NCBI GenBank assembly: GCA_017454585.1
Contig: JAFTCU010000051.1
Location: forward strand, 1 to 28,384
Length of the DNA: 28,384 bases
Direction of reading: 5' to 3'
From: Thermoguttaceae bacterium
GTDB taxonomy: Bacteria > Planctomycetota > Planctomycetia > Pirellulales > Thermoguttaceae
Positions 10,118-19,362 of this stretch are shown piece by piece. Position 1 is the first letter of the stretch. Each line of letters starts with the position of its first letter. The position numbers were made by a program, and so were the translations under genes. The notes under the pieces were generated by a model. That model did not search any database and had not been told where the DNA came from. It saw only the letters and a list, made by a program, of their open reading frames with translations.

Positions 10118-13100
10118 TTGCCACCGTTCTTGATGGGAAAATTATGCAGAAAGACTGCCATGGATAAAAAAGAAAAAGCACCTGAAATGAAGGCGAGTAC
10201 ACGTGACGAAGTAGGGGTGATTGAGGAGGAAACCTCTGTCTCTGAAAACGATACTGAAGAATTCCAGCAGATCCCTGAATGTGGACAGCTGGTAAAGGTA
10301 CGAAGCCGGCGGTGGTGCGTCGTGGATGTGAGGGCCTCGCACCTGAGTCACCGACTTGACAAAATTCAGCATCGTGTCTTTCTTGAATCCATCGATGAAG
10401 ACGCGCTCGGCGAGAAACTGGAGGTCGTCTGGGAACTTGAGCCGGGGGCCTGCATTCAGGAAAAGGTTAGTCTGCCCAAAATTTCGGGGTTTGACACCAA
10501 TGTGAAACTCACGGCGTTTCTCGATGCCGTTCGATGGGGGGCCGCTACCAACACCAATCTGAACGTCCTGCAAGCCCCGTTCCGCAGCGGGATCACGATC
10601 GAGGACTACCAGCTTGATCCACTCGTCCGTGCGATCGAAATGTCTCGCGCCAACCTTTTGATCGCCGACGATGTGGGACTCGGGAAAACCATCGAGGCGG
10701 GACTGGTGATTCAGGAATTTATTCTCCGTCACCGTGCGCAGACCATTCTGGTCGTTTGTCCTTCCACGCTTCAAATCAAGTGGCAGACGGAAATGCTCGA
10801 AAAGTTCGGGCTGGAATTCCGCATCGTCGATACAGAGTACATGCGTGACATGCGGCGGAAACAAGGTATCCACATCAATCCGTGGACCTCCTACCCGCGT
10901 CTGATTACGTCGATGGACTGGATCAAAACCGGTGATGGACTGCGCTATCTGAAGGACATTTTACCCTCGGAAACGTATCCGCGCAAGTTTGACATGCTGG
11001 TCGTCGATGAAGCCCATAATATTGCGCCTGCGGCGGCCGCCCAATACGCTCTGCCAAGCCAGAGAACGCGAATTATTCAGCGACTGGTTCCTCATTTTAC
11101 GCACCATCTCTTTTTGACGGCTACACCTCATAATGGGTACGCGGAATCTTTCTCCTCGTTGCTGGAACTCCTTGACGACCAGCGTTTCGCGAAAAACGTC
11201 AAGCCCGACCCCAAACAATTGAGCCGCGTAATGGTTCGTCGTTTGAAAAACTCCATCGTGGACGAGAATCAAAATCCCCGTTTTCCCACGCGGGTTCTGA
11301 AAGGTCTGGAAATTGATTACACACCGGAAGAACAGAAAATACATCAGCTTCTGCGGGAATTTACGGCCCTGCGTCTGAAATCCTCTGCAAACTCCCGATT
11401 TGCCAACGGGACGAAGTTCGTGCACATCCTTTTGAAAAAGCGTCTTTTCTCGTCCCCCGCGGCGTTCGCCCATACACTTGAAAAGCACCGCGAAACACTT
11501 CTACACGGGCGTTCCAAACCAAAACCTGCGACGGACTTCGATGAGCGGATTCTTCATCGGGCGATTTTGCGTCTGGAGGATGAATCAAATGATGAAACCG
11601 AAATGGAAATGGCCGCGGATGAAGCGGTGAATCTGGCCACGGAACTTGCTCCTTCCCTCAATCCAAAGGAAGAGGAACTCCTCGGCAAACTGACCCAGTG
11701 GGCCGAAAGGAACAAAGACCGTGTCGATTCCAAAGCCAAGGCGATCCTAAACTGGCTCAACGCCCATTTGAAAACCGATGGGAAATGGAACGATAAACGG
11801 GTCATCCTTTTCACCGAGTACCTCGATACTCATAAATGGCTCCAAACGATTCTGGCACACCATGGCTTTGGAGGCGACCGGCTGGCGATACTGACGGGGG
11901 GAATGGCTCCCGAAGACCGGGAAAAGGTCAAAAATGCTTTCCAGACCACTCAGAAATCTGAAGTCCGAATACTTCTCGCCACCGACGCGGCTTCTGAAGG
12001 GATCGACCTTCAGAACTGCTGCAACTACATGATCCACGTCGAAATTCCTTGGAATCCCAACGTCATGGAGCAGCGTAACGGCCGAATCGACCGCCACGGT
12101 CAGCGCGAGCGCGAAGTCTTCATCTGGCACCCGGTCGGAAAGGGCTTTTCCGAAGTCGAAACCGAAGGCCGCAAGCCCGGAGACGTTGAGGGGGATTGCG
12201 AGTACCTCATGCGCGCGGCCCTGAAAATCAACACGATCCGCCAGGATTTAGGTTCGGTCGGTCCCGTCATTGCGCAGCAGATCGAGGAAGCGATGCTCGG
12301 CCATCGGACGAAGCTCGATACTTCGGAGGCTGAAGAAAAACGCCGGCGTGCCACCTCGCTGATTTCCGAGGAGAAAAGGCTCAGCGAGAAAATCGAGCGT
12401 CTGCACCATCAGCTTCTCGCGACGAAAGAAGACTTCCACCTCACGCCGCAGCACATCGAAAACGCAGTCCGAACGGCTTTGGAACTCGCTGGGAAACCGT
12501 CCTTAAAGCCCGTTTCTATCGACGGTTTGCCAGAGGGGACGGCGTTTGAAGTCCCGGCGCTTGATCATTCGTGGGGTGAGGCGCTGAAAGGGTTGAACCA
12601 CCCGCATACGGGCGTTCGGCGTCCCATCACGTTCGATCACACCGCGGTGAAGGACCGGGAGGATCTCGTTCTGGCCCACCTGAATCATCGGCTCGTCCAA
12701 ATGTCGCTCCGGCTCCTGCGAGAGCAAATCTGGCAGATGGACGACTCGAAAAGCCTTAAAAGAGTTGCGGTCCAGTCCGTGCCTGACCTGAAAACGCCCG
12801 TGGCACTCGTTTGGTCGCGGCTCGTGATTACGGGCGGAGATCATCACCGGCTGCACGAGGAACTGATTTTCTCCGGCGGCGAGCTGAAAGGCGATTCGTA
12901 CGCCAGAATCCGCAGTCAAAGCGACCTGGATTCCTACCTCAAATCGGCCGTGCCGTTCGACTCGATCGCGCCGGAAAAGTTCGAAATGCTGAAAACCCGT
13001 TTTGAAAAGCACCGGGACAAAATTCGGGCCACGGTGGAAGCCCGGTCGCGTGATCGAATGGAGGATCTGAACTCAACGATCCAAAGGCGCAAGAAACTGG

Positions 13101-13393
13101 AAATTGAGCACATCACGGAGATTTTGGAACACCTTGAGGCCGATATTCGGACGGAGCTGGCGAAAGTTACGCCCGATGACGACCAGCTTCGAATGGCGTT
13201 TTACACCGAACCGGAACTCTCTCAAATCCGTCGCGACCGCCGCGCTCTTGAGGCCCGTCTGGAACGAATTCCGACGGAGAAGGAAGCCGAAATCGAGCAC
13301 ATTCGCACGCACTACGAAAACCCGAATTTCCGAACTTTTCCCATCGCGGTGGTTTTTCTCGTTCCGCAGAATCAGACTTGGGGGGCAAAATAA
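10118..13393 (+). CDS. drmD: DrmD, SNF2-family helicase of class 1 DISARM
   Basis: A 1091-residue SF2/SNF2 ATPase. The region from about residue 55, GQLVKVRSRRW, resembles the usual DrmD N-terminus, so the first 50 or so residues are an extension. Helicase motifs: Walker A DDVGLGKT with K190, DEAH at 297-300, motif III TATPHNG, motif V ATDAASEGIDLQ, and motif VI from Q652 (QRNGRIDRHGQ) with its arginine finger. The C-terminal third is charged and helical. In class 1 DISARM, DrmD is the helicase that distinguishes this class and accompanies DrmMI. The TTG at 10118 is chosen because AAGGG sits 6 nt upstream; ATG 10133 and ATG 10160 are in frame but lack a well-spaced Shine-Dalgarno. The stop TAA directly abuts the drmMI ATG. 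Stand-alone SNF2 helicases (RapA/HepA-like) look similar, but the neighbours settle the assignment. Confidence 0.9.
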   Translation: MPPFLMGKLCRKTAMDKKEKAPEMKASTRDEVGVIEEETSVSENDTEEFQQIPECGQLVKVRSRRWCVVDVRASHLSHRLDKIQHRVFLESIDEDALGEKLEVVWELEPGACIQEKVSLPKISGFDTNVKLTAFLDAVRWGAATNTNLNVLQAPFRSGITIEDYQLDPLVRAIEMSRANLLIADDVGLGKTIEAGLVIQEFILRHRAQTILVVCPSTLQIKWQTEMLEKFGLEFRIVDTEYMRDMRRKQGIHINPWTSYPRLITSMDWIKTGDGLRYLKDILPSETYPRKFDMLVVDEAHNIAPAAAAQYALPSQRTRIIQRLVPHFTHHLFLTATPHNGYAESFSSLLELLDDQRFAKNVKPDPKQLSRVMVRRLKNSIVDENQNPRFPTRVLKGLEIDYTPEEQKIHQLLREFTALRLKSSANSRFANGTKFVHILLKKRLFSSPAAFAHTLEKHRETLLHGRSKPKPATDFDERILHRAILRLEDESNDETEMEMAADEAVNLATELAPSLNPKEEELLGKLTQWAERNKDRVDSKAKAILNWLNAHLKTDGKWNDKRVILFTEYLDTHKWLQTILAHHGFGGDRLAILTGGMAPEDREKVKNAFQTTQKSEVRILLATDAASEGIDLQNCCNYMIHVEIPWNPNVMEQRNGRIDRHGQREREVFIWHPVGKGFSEVETEGRKPGDVEGDCEYLMRAALKINTIRQDLGSVGPVIAQQIEEAMLGHRTKLDTSEAEEKRRRATSLISEEKRLSEKIERLHHQLLATKEDFHLTPQHIENAVRTALELAGKPSLKPVSIDGLPEGTAFEVPALDHSWGEALKGLNHPHTGVRRPITFDHTAVKDREDLVLAHLNHRLVQMSLRLLREQIWQMDDSKSLKRVAVQSVPDLKTPVALVWSRLVITGGDHHRLHEELIFSGGELKGDSYARIRSQSDLDSYLKSAVPFDSIAPEKFEMLKTRFEKHRDKIRATVEARSRDRMEDLNSTIQRRKKLEIEHITEILEHLEADIRTELAKVTPDDDQLRMAFYTEPELSQIRRDRRALEARLERIPTEKEAEIEHIRTHYENPNFRTFPIAVVFLVPQNQTWGAK

Positions 13394-16300
13394 ATGGTCA
13401 AGTATTCGCATCACGCCGAGTGGCTTCAGCTCGTTGAAATTTCCGGTCCTTTCCTTGCGGTCAGCGTCCTTGAGGAGGTTTTTCCGTTGGGGATGGACGC
13501 GGTTTATACCGATTCCAAACGGACTCTCCGCTCGATGTGGGAGGAGTTTAACGAGGCCGCAGAAAACGGCGACCCGAAGCTTTCCCAACTCAACGCCGAA
13601 TGGGTCCGTCGGGTCCTTTCCGATTTTCTGGAATACCCGGAAGACTGGCTCGTTCCCGGCGCAGATTTTCACGTCAAGGGTGACCAGGACCTCGGGACGT
13701 ACTCCCCGGACTGGGCCCTGATGGTGAACGAAGCGCCGGCTCTGTTCATCGGGGTTTTACCGGCCGGGACGAGCCTGACCTCCGCGCTGAAACCGAACAC
13801 GGCCGACTGGACCGCCTCGCCGCAGGACAAAATGACGAAACTCTGCCGGGCGTACTCCGTGCGTCTGGGGCTTCTGACGAACGGCGAGCAGTGGATGCTC
13901 GTCAACGCCCCGGTCGGCGAGATTTCCGGCACGGCTTCGTGGTACGCGAGGCTCTGGTTTCAGGAGCCAAAGACGCTCCAGGCTTTCTCCACACTGCTGG
14001 GGATCCGGCGGTTTACGGGAGATCCCGACGAGACGCTTCCCGCCTTGCTCGACCGGTCCCGGGACGCTTTGCAGGAGGTCACCGACACGCTCGGCGCGCA
14101 GGTCCGGGCAGCCGTGGAAGTTCTGATCCAGGGGATCGATCTGGCCGACGCGAACCAGAACCGGGTCCTTTTGAAAAACGTCTCACCGACCGAACTTTAC
14201 GAGGCCGGGCTGACGGTCATGATGCGCCTGGTCTTTCTCCTTTGCACCGAGGAACGTGGTCTGATCCTCGATGGAAACGAGCTTTACGACCAGTACTACG
14301 CCGTCTCGACGCTCCGCCGACAGTTGAACGACGAAGCCAATTTCAACGGTCAAGAGGTCCTGCGCTTCCGCTGCGACGCGTGGCCGCGGCTCCTTGCGCT
14401 TTTCCGGGCGATTTATGCCGGCGTAGAGTCCGATGCCATGCGCATTCCCGCGCTGGGCGGGTCCATCTTCGACCCGGACCGTTACCCGTTTCTGGAGGGC
14501 CGGCCGCATGGCACGTCGTGGCGGGAAATGAACCCACAGCCGCTTCCGATCGACAATCAGACGGTTCTGCTTCTGCTCAACTCGCTCCAGGTCCTCGAAC
14601 ATCCGGCGGGGGCCATTCATCTTTCGTACCGCGCGCTGGACGTCGAGCAAATCGGCCACATTTACGAGGGGCTTCTCGAACACACCGCCCAGCGTGTTCC
14701 CGAAAATGTCGTGATCCTCGGCCAGAAGGGAAGCGTGAAAGCGAAAAACCCCTACGCCGAGCTGGCCGAGCTGGAATCGCTTGCGCTCGACTCGGAAAAC
14801 GATCTTCTGGAATACGTCACCGCGTTGACCGGGCGCTCCCGACAGGCGGTGAAAAACGACTTGCAGCGTTCCCGCGACGCCGAGCAAAATCCCGCCGTCC
14901 GGCAGACGCTCCTGAACGAACTGGTCCCGGTCTGCGGCGACGACAAACTGGTACACCGGATCCTGCCGTTTGCCTTCCTGCTCCGCAAGGACGCGTGGGG
15001 AAAACCGGTCGTTTATCTGCCCGGGTCGTTTATGGTCACGCTCTGTCAGGACCGCCGCGACACGGGAACGCACTACACGCCCAAAGCCATGACGGAGAAA
15101 ATCGTCGAAAGGACGCTCGCCCCGATTCTCTTCGGAGACGACGCTTCCAGCGTCGATAAAAAAACATCATTTCATTCAGACGACGCTGGAAGCGTCGTCC
15201 CCGTAAGGTCGGAAAAGATCCTTTCCCTCAAAATCTGTGACCCGGCGATGGGTTCCGGAGCGTTTCTCGTGCAGGTTTGCCGATACCTGGCCGTTCGGCT
15301 GCGGGAGGCGTGGAACCAGGCCGAAAAAGAGGGAAAATTCATCGATTCCCGCGGCGTGGTCCACGACACACCGCCCACGGAACCGATGACCAATCTGCCG
15401 GATGAACGTCTCATCGAGGCCCGCCGACTCATCGCCGAGAAATGCCTCTACGGCGTGGACATTAACCCGCTGGCGGTCGAGCTGGCCAAGCTCTCCATCT
15501 GGCTCGTGACGATTTCCAAAGGGAAGCCGTTCGCCTTCCTCGACCACAATCTCAAGTCCGGTGACAGTCTGCTCGGGGTCCGAAACATCGAACAGCTCGT
15601 CCAGTTCCGCATGAAGTTTGAAAAGGAGGAGCACCTTCTCCTTTTCGGCTCCGGGATCCAGGACGCGGTCAACGAAGCCATCGATCTGCGTCAGCGGCTC
15701 ACCCAGACGAAGATCAACGACATTCAGGACGTTCACAGGATGGAGGACCTGCACAGCGCCGCCCAGTCGGAACTCCGAAAATGCCGTGTTCTCGCTGATT
15801 ATTTCATCGGGAACGTCCTGGTGACCCCCATGAAGAAACTGCAGGATCGTCTCGACGCGTGCTCCGCCATGATCGACGTGGTTCTGAACGGTACGGAGGA
15901 CGACTGCGAGAGGACCCGCATCGAGGCGCAGAAACTCCTGAACACGGACCTCCCGCCGGGCAAACCGCACCGTCACCCGTTCCACTGGGCGCTTGAGTTT
16001 CCCGAGGTTTTCCAGGCCGGCGGTTTTGACGCCATCTGCGGCAATCCCCCGTTCAGCGGCGGACAGCACCTCACCGGCACACTCGGGACCGCCTACCGAA
16101 ACTACCTCGTGAACCACATCGCCGACGAAACGAAAGGCTCGGCCGACCTGGTCGCCTATTTCTACCTGAACGCCTTCCGCCTGCTCAAACCGGACGGCAT
16201 TTTCGGCCTCATCGCCTGCAACACGATCGCCGAGGGAGACACCCGGCAGGTCGGGCTGGAGCGTATCCTGAAACAGGGCGGGACCATCATCGCCGCCAAC

Positions 16301-17551
16301 CCGAACGTTCCGTGGTCCGGCACGGCCGCGGTCGTCGTTTCGCTCGTATTCGTCGCGAAAACCAGCTCCTGGACCGGTCCGTACTTCCTCAATGATGAGC
16401 CGGTTGAAAAGATCTCCGCCTTCCTCTCCTCCGAGGACGAATGGACGCCGAAGGTCCTGAAAGCCAATGAAAACCAGTCGTTTCAGGGGTCGATCGTTTT
16501 GGGTCTTGGTTTCACCATGAGCGAAGAGGAGACTCAGGCATACATCAAGAAGGACCCGAAAAACGCGGAGGTTCTGTTCCCGTACCTGAACGGCGAAGAT
16601 CTGAACTCCGACCCGCAGCAGAAGCCGTCCCGGTGGGTGATCAATTTCTGGGACTGGCCGCTGGATCGCAAAGCCCCGGGACGCTGGGAAACCGCCGACA
16701 GCAAAATGAAAAAGGAATATTTGACGAACGGCCACGTTCCGCCGGATTACCCCGGCCGGGTCGCCGCGGATTTTCCGGAATTGCTGGAGATCGTGGAAGA
16801 GAAGGTGAAGCCGGAGAGGGAGAAATCCGCCGATAAAACAGCACGTACAAAATGGTGGCAATTCTTGAGGCCCAGACCTGAACTTTACCACGCTATTGGA
16901 AGAGGTGGCTCGTTCGTGAAACACCATGAAGGATGGGAAAAGTTCAAATCCCTTCCAGAAACCTTGGCAATCACGTTACATACAAAATATTTTCAACCTG
17001 CATTTGTTCCTAACACATTCGTTGCAAGTCACGCACTTGCAATATTTTCAGAATATTCCAAAGCTCATTTTGCTATTCTTTCTTCCTCAATAATGACAGA
17101 ATGGGTCTGGAAATTGGGTTCCAGATTAGGGGCAACTACAGTTCGGTTTACCCCCTCCGACTGTTACGAGACGTTTCCCTTCCCGGTCGATTACGATTCG
17201 CGTCTTGAGACTCTTGGCGAGGAGTACGACGTGCTTCGGCGTGCGATCATGACGAGTGAGGAGATCGGCCTGACGAAACTTTACAATCGCTTCCACACGC
17301 CGGAGGAGCGTGACCCACGTTTCGAGCGCCTTCGCGAGCTTCAGCGCGAGATCGACGAGGCGGTCCTCCGATCTTACGGCTGGGAGATCCCCCTTGACCA
17401 CGGCTTCCACCAGGTGCCGTACCTCCCCCCGAAAGACTCCCTCCGCTACACGATCAGCGACCCTGCCCGCCTCCGCATCCTCCGCCACCTCTCCCGCCTC
17501 AACCACGAAAGATGGGAGGAGGAAGAAAGGGAAAGGAGGAAGGTGAAATAA
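13394..17551 (+). CDS. drmMI: DrmMI, N6-adenine DNA methylase of class 1 DISARM
   Basis: A 1385-residue methyltransferase. The SAM-binding motif I is DPAMGSGAFL (D616) and the catalytic motif IV is NPPF at 884-887, which specifies an amino-methylating (N6-A) enzyme of the Eco57I/PglX type. The closing PSDCYETFPFP box and the region before it match the target-recognition and C-terminal part of such enzymes. The N-terminal 200 residues look like a PD-(D/E)xK fold: PDW at 105-107, then LFIGVL where an ExK would be expected, then LGLLTNGEQW as in type I/ISP enzymes. The nuclease site therefore appears lost. In DISARM the methylase marks host DNA as self. ATG follows the drmD TAA without a gap, with G6 at 13380-13385 as a weak ribosome site. 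A 63-bp inverted repeat is inserted in frame at 15137-15199, and bases about 16835-17145 are unusually AT-rich. BREX PglX is the main alternative, but no BREX partner is present. Confidence 0.9.
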   Translation: MVKYSHHAEWLQLVEISGPFLAVSVLEEVFPLGMDAVYTDSKRTLRSMWEEFNEAAENGDPKLSQLNAEWVRRVLSDFLEYPEDWLVPGADFHVKGDQDLGTYSPDWALMVNEAPALFIGVLPAGTSLTSALKPNTADWTASPQDKMTKLCRAYSVRLGLLTNGEQWMLVNAPVGEISGTASWYARLWFQEPKTLQAFSTLLGIRRFTGDPDETLPALLDRSRDALQEVTDTLGAQVRAAVEVLIQGIDLADANQNRVLLKNVSPTELYEAGLTVMMRLVFLLCTEERGLILDGNELYDQYYAVSTLRRQLNDEANFNGQEVLRFRCDAWPRLLALFRAIYAGVESDAMRIPALGGSIFDPDRYPFLEGRPHGTSWREMNPQPLPIDNQTVLLLLNSLQVLEHPAGAIHLSYRALDVEQIGHIYEGLLEHTAQRVPENVVILGQKGSVKAKNPYAELAELESLALDSENDLLEYVTALTGRSRQAVKNDLQRSRDAEQNPAVRQTLLNELVPVCGDDKLVHRILPFAFLLRKDAWGKPVVYLPGSFMVTLCQDRRDTGTHYTPKAMTEKIVERTLAPILFGDDASSVDKKTSFHSDDAGSVVPVRSEKILSLKICDPAMGSGAFLVQVCRYLAVRLREAWNQAEKEGKFIDSRGVVHDTPPTEPMTNLPDERLIEARRLIAEKCLYGVDINPLAVELAKLSIWLVTISKGKPFAFLDHNLKSGDSLLGVRNIEQLVQFRMKFEKEEHLLLFGSGIQDAVNEAIDLRQRLTQTKINDIQDVHRMEDLHSAAQSELRKCRVLADYFIGNVLVTPMKKLQDRLDACSAMIDVVLNGTEDDCERTRIEAQKLLNTDLPPGKPHRHPFHWALEFPEVFQAGGFDAICGNPPFSGGQHLTGTLGTAYRNYLVNHIADETKGSADLVAYFYLNAFRLLKPDGIFGLIACNTIAEGDTRQVGLERILKQGGTIIAANPNVPWSGTAAVVVSLVFVAKTSSWTGPYFLNDEPVEKISAFLSSEDEWTPKVLKANENQSFQGSIVLGLGFTMSEEETQAYIKKDPKNAEVLFPYLNGEDLNSDPQQKPSRWVINFWDWPLDRKAPGRWETADSKMKKEYLTNGHVPPDYPGRVAADFPELLEIVEEKVKPEREKSADKTARTKWWQFLRPRPELYHAIGRGGSFVKHHEGWEKFKSLPETLAITLHTKYFQPAFVPNTFVASHALAIFSEYSKAHFAILSSSIMTEWVWKLGSRLGATTVRFTPSDCYETFPFPVDYDSRLETLGEEYDVLRRAIMTSEEIGLTKLYNRFHTPEERDPRFERLRELQREIDEAVLRSYGWEIPLDHGFHQVPYLPPKDSLRYTISDPARLRILRHLSRLNHERWEEEERERRKVK
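15137..15199 (+). repeat. 63-bp in-frame inverted-repeat element inside drmMI
   Basis: Perfect 19-bp arms, GACGACGCTTCCAGCGTCG (15137-15155) and its exact reverse complement (15181-15199), enclose a 25-nt AT-rich loop. Each arm is itself a small hairpin (GACGCT-TCC-AGCGTC). The unit is 21 codons long, keeps the frame and encodes GDDASSVDKKTSFHSDDAGSV, a low-complexity stretch just before methylase motif I. It resembles palindromic elements that insert into coding sequence, such as Rickettsia RPEs. No other copy was seen in this window. Confidence 0.8.
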
Positions 17552-17580
17552 ATATTTTTTCCTATTTAATTACCCCCCCC

Positions 17581-17609
17581 TTGAATTCAATGAGAGCATT
17601 AAGTACAAT
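17581..17609 (+). promoter_or_regulatory. Candidate promoter of the P-loop ATPase gene
   Basis: TTGAAT (17581-17586) and TACAAT (17604-17609) are spaced by 17 nt. A run of eight C (17573-17580) directly precedes the -35 box. The promoter lies 30 nt after the drmMI stop, so the ATPase could be expressed independently as well as by read-through. No hairpin terminator was seen after drmMI. Confidence 0.55.
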
Positions 17610-17691
17610 TGAGAATATAGAGATAGAGAAATAATATTTTTAAGTAGATAATAATCCATCTTACTTGGTTTTCATGCCAGAAAGGGTACAC

Positions 17692-19281
17692 ATGGTTGTA
17701 AAATTTCAGGATTTTAAATTTACTAATTATGATAGAATTGGTGATGCTTCTGCAGAAAATGATTCAGATTTTCTGGATGAATGCTTTGTTGACACAGGTT
17801 TGCTTAAACGGCTTCTATGTAATGAAGAAAGTCGATATATTATTTTAGGAAGAACAGGCGCAGGAAAAACCGCACTACTCAACATCATTGGTAAAAAAAA
17901 CGAGAAACATTTTGACTTAGATGTTGAAAATTTATGTTTTGCAAATTTAACATCCTCAAATATCTGTCAAAATCTTATAAAACTTGATATTGATTTAGCT
18001 CCGTTTTGTAAGGCTTTTTGGAATTACATCATAGGTGGAGAAATACTTCGACATCTTGTACCAAGAGGATGTCAAAATTGGATTTATTTTGCAACAAACT
18101 GTTTGACAGATAAGAAGTACAAGCAAGCCATCGATATATTGAATTCTTACGAAGCAAATTTGTTTACTACCTCATTAGATGAACGGGTATCAACGATTAC
18201 GCATTCGATTGAAAGAAAAATCGGAGCACAAGTAAGTGGTATTATTGGGCCAACTGGGGAATTTATAGTTCGTGACGAAAATTCAAAACAATGTAAATCT
18301 GAGATTCAACAGATTGTTAGTACCGAAATTGCACAAGCCCAAACAAGAGTAAACGAGATTATCAAAGGTCTTATGGAAACGAATAAGTATTCTTTATATG
18401 TGACAATCGATCACTTAGATCAATTGGAAACTGAAAAATTAACGGGGATATTATTACGAACACTTGTGGACTCTGTAGGTACTTTTAATAAAATTCATAA
18501 TTTAAAAATCTTAATTGGACTTCGTAATGATTTGTTTGATTACATTCTTTCTGATCATAGGAATTACCATATACAAAAAGAAAAATATGAATCAAGTTCA
18601 ATTGAAATTAAATGGAACAAAACGAATCTCAAAGATTTAGTTGATACTCGTATTCAGAAAATGCTTAAAAGCCATGATGTTATAGAAAAAGTTGAAACCG
18701 ATGAAATATTTACTCAAAACATCAATTATGAAAATAAAAAAATAAAATTTTTCGACTTTCTAATTGAACGTACTTGGTTACGTCCGCGAGATGTTATTGA
18801 TTTTATTAACAAAACATTAGGAGAAGCTGTCGGTACTAATAAAGTTACACAAAGGGATGTTCTGGATGCAATGCCTAAATATAAAAAATCACGTATTGGA
18901 GCATTGATTGATGAATGGAAGCTTCTTTATCCAGACATTGAAATACTTCTAAATTTTTTAAAAACCAGAGAAATTAGAGATTCAATTGAAAACTGGAATT
19001 TAGAAGTGTTTAAAAATGAATTAGAAACATTGTACTGTAATTTTAAGTCCAATGTCGATAATACAGAATTAATACAATTTTTAAATAATCCAAAGGAAAA
19101 CTTTCTTTTTTTCCGTAAATTTGTTATAAAAGTGTTGTACCAAGTAGGTGCAATCGGAATTAAACCAAAAGAAAGTCATAACTTTGAGTGGTTTTACAAG
19201 GATGGAAAAGAATTCGATGATAAGTGGATAAAAGGTGATACTATAATACAGAAGCACCTTGTATTTGAAACTCACGAATGA
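17692..19281 (+). CDS. P-loop ATPase resembling the Sll1717 group, DISARM-associated
   Basis: A 529-residue protein counted from ATG 17692, chosen because AAAGGG at 17681-17686 lies 5 nt upstream; TTG 17665 and ATG 17674 are also in frame. The opening F-x-x-N-Y-D-R-I-G-D-A-S-A-E-N-D segment followed by Walker A GRTGAGKT (G53-T60, K59) fits the Sll1717-type P-loop ATPases. A Walker B-like TIDHLDQLE has D240 and D243. A conserved WLRPRDVIDFIN box follows near residue 370, and the last 150 residues are helical and unassigned. Function is unknown; related STAND/AAA-like ATPases are common in defence islands, so a sensor or auxiliary role is inferred. The gene is clearly AT-rich with AAA/ATT-type codons, unlike drmD and drmMI, which suggests separate acquisition. 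It ends at TGA 19279-19281. Confidence 0.75.
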   Translation: MVVKFQDFKFTNYDRIGDASAENDSDFLDECFVDTGLLKRLLCNEESRYIILGRTGAGKTALLNIIGKKNEKHFDLDVENLCFANLTSSNICQNLIKLDIDLAPFCKAFWNYIIGGEILRHLVPRGCQNWIYFATNCLTDKKYKQAIDILNSYEANLFTTSLDERVSTITHSIERKIGAQVSGIIGPTGEFIVRDENSKQCKSEIQQIVSTEIAQAQTRVNEIIKGLMETNKYSLYVTIDHLDQLETEKLTGILLRTLVDSVGTFNKIHNLKILIGLRNDLFDYILSDHRNYHIQKEKYESSSIEIKWNKTNLKDLVDTRIQKMLKSHDVIEKVETDEIFTQNINYENKKIKFFDFLIERTWLRPRDVIDFINKTLGEAVGTNKVTQRDVLDAMPKYKKSRIGALIDEWKLLYPDIEILLNFLKTREIRDSIENWNLEVFKNELETLYCNFKSNVDNTELIQFLNNPKENFLFFRKFVIKVLYQVGAIGIKPKESHNFEWFYKDGKEFDDKWIKGDTIIQKHLVFETHE

Positions 19282-19287
19282 TTGCAG
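19278..19287. repeat. Left 10-bp direct repeat flanking the higA remnant
   Basis: ATGATTGCAG here overlaps the ATPase stop codon. The same 10-mer at 19761-19770 overlaps the stop of the broken antitoxin gene, and over 15 bp the two sites agree at 13 positions. The pair brackets the antitoxin segment and could be a duplication or recombination scar. Confidence 0.45.
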
Positions 19288-19362
19288 ACTACTCACTTGG
19301 CTTTTGTTCTACCCTGAACTTAATAAGTTAAGTGGTGAAAATTATAATCAAACGAACATTTC

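Noticed and set aside
15137..15199. The inverted repeat as a transcription terminator
   Set aside because: It lies in the middle of an intact reading frame, and no T-tract follows the right arm.
15176..16927. 583-codon open frame on the minus strand inside drmMI
   Set aside because: It is a mirror of GC-rich coding sequence, overlaps conserved methylase motifs and shows no recognisable domain.
13394..17551. drmMI as PglX of a BREX system
   Set aside because: The methylase resembles PglX, but no pglZ, brxC or brxL-like gene is present, while drmA, drmB, drmC and drmD all are.
17665..17691. TTG 17665 as the ATPase start
   Set aside because: ATG 17692 has AAAGGG at proper spacing; the upstream starts lack a ribosome site and would add nine unconserved residues.
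19311..19335. AACTT-AAT-AAGTT as a terminator after the ATPase gene
   Set aside because: The stem has only five weak pairs and no T-run follows.
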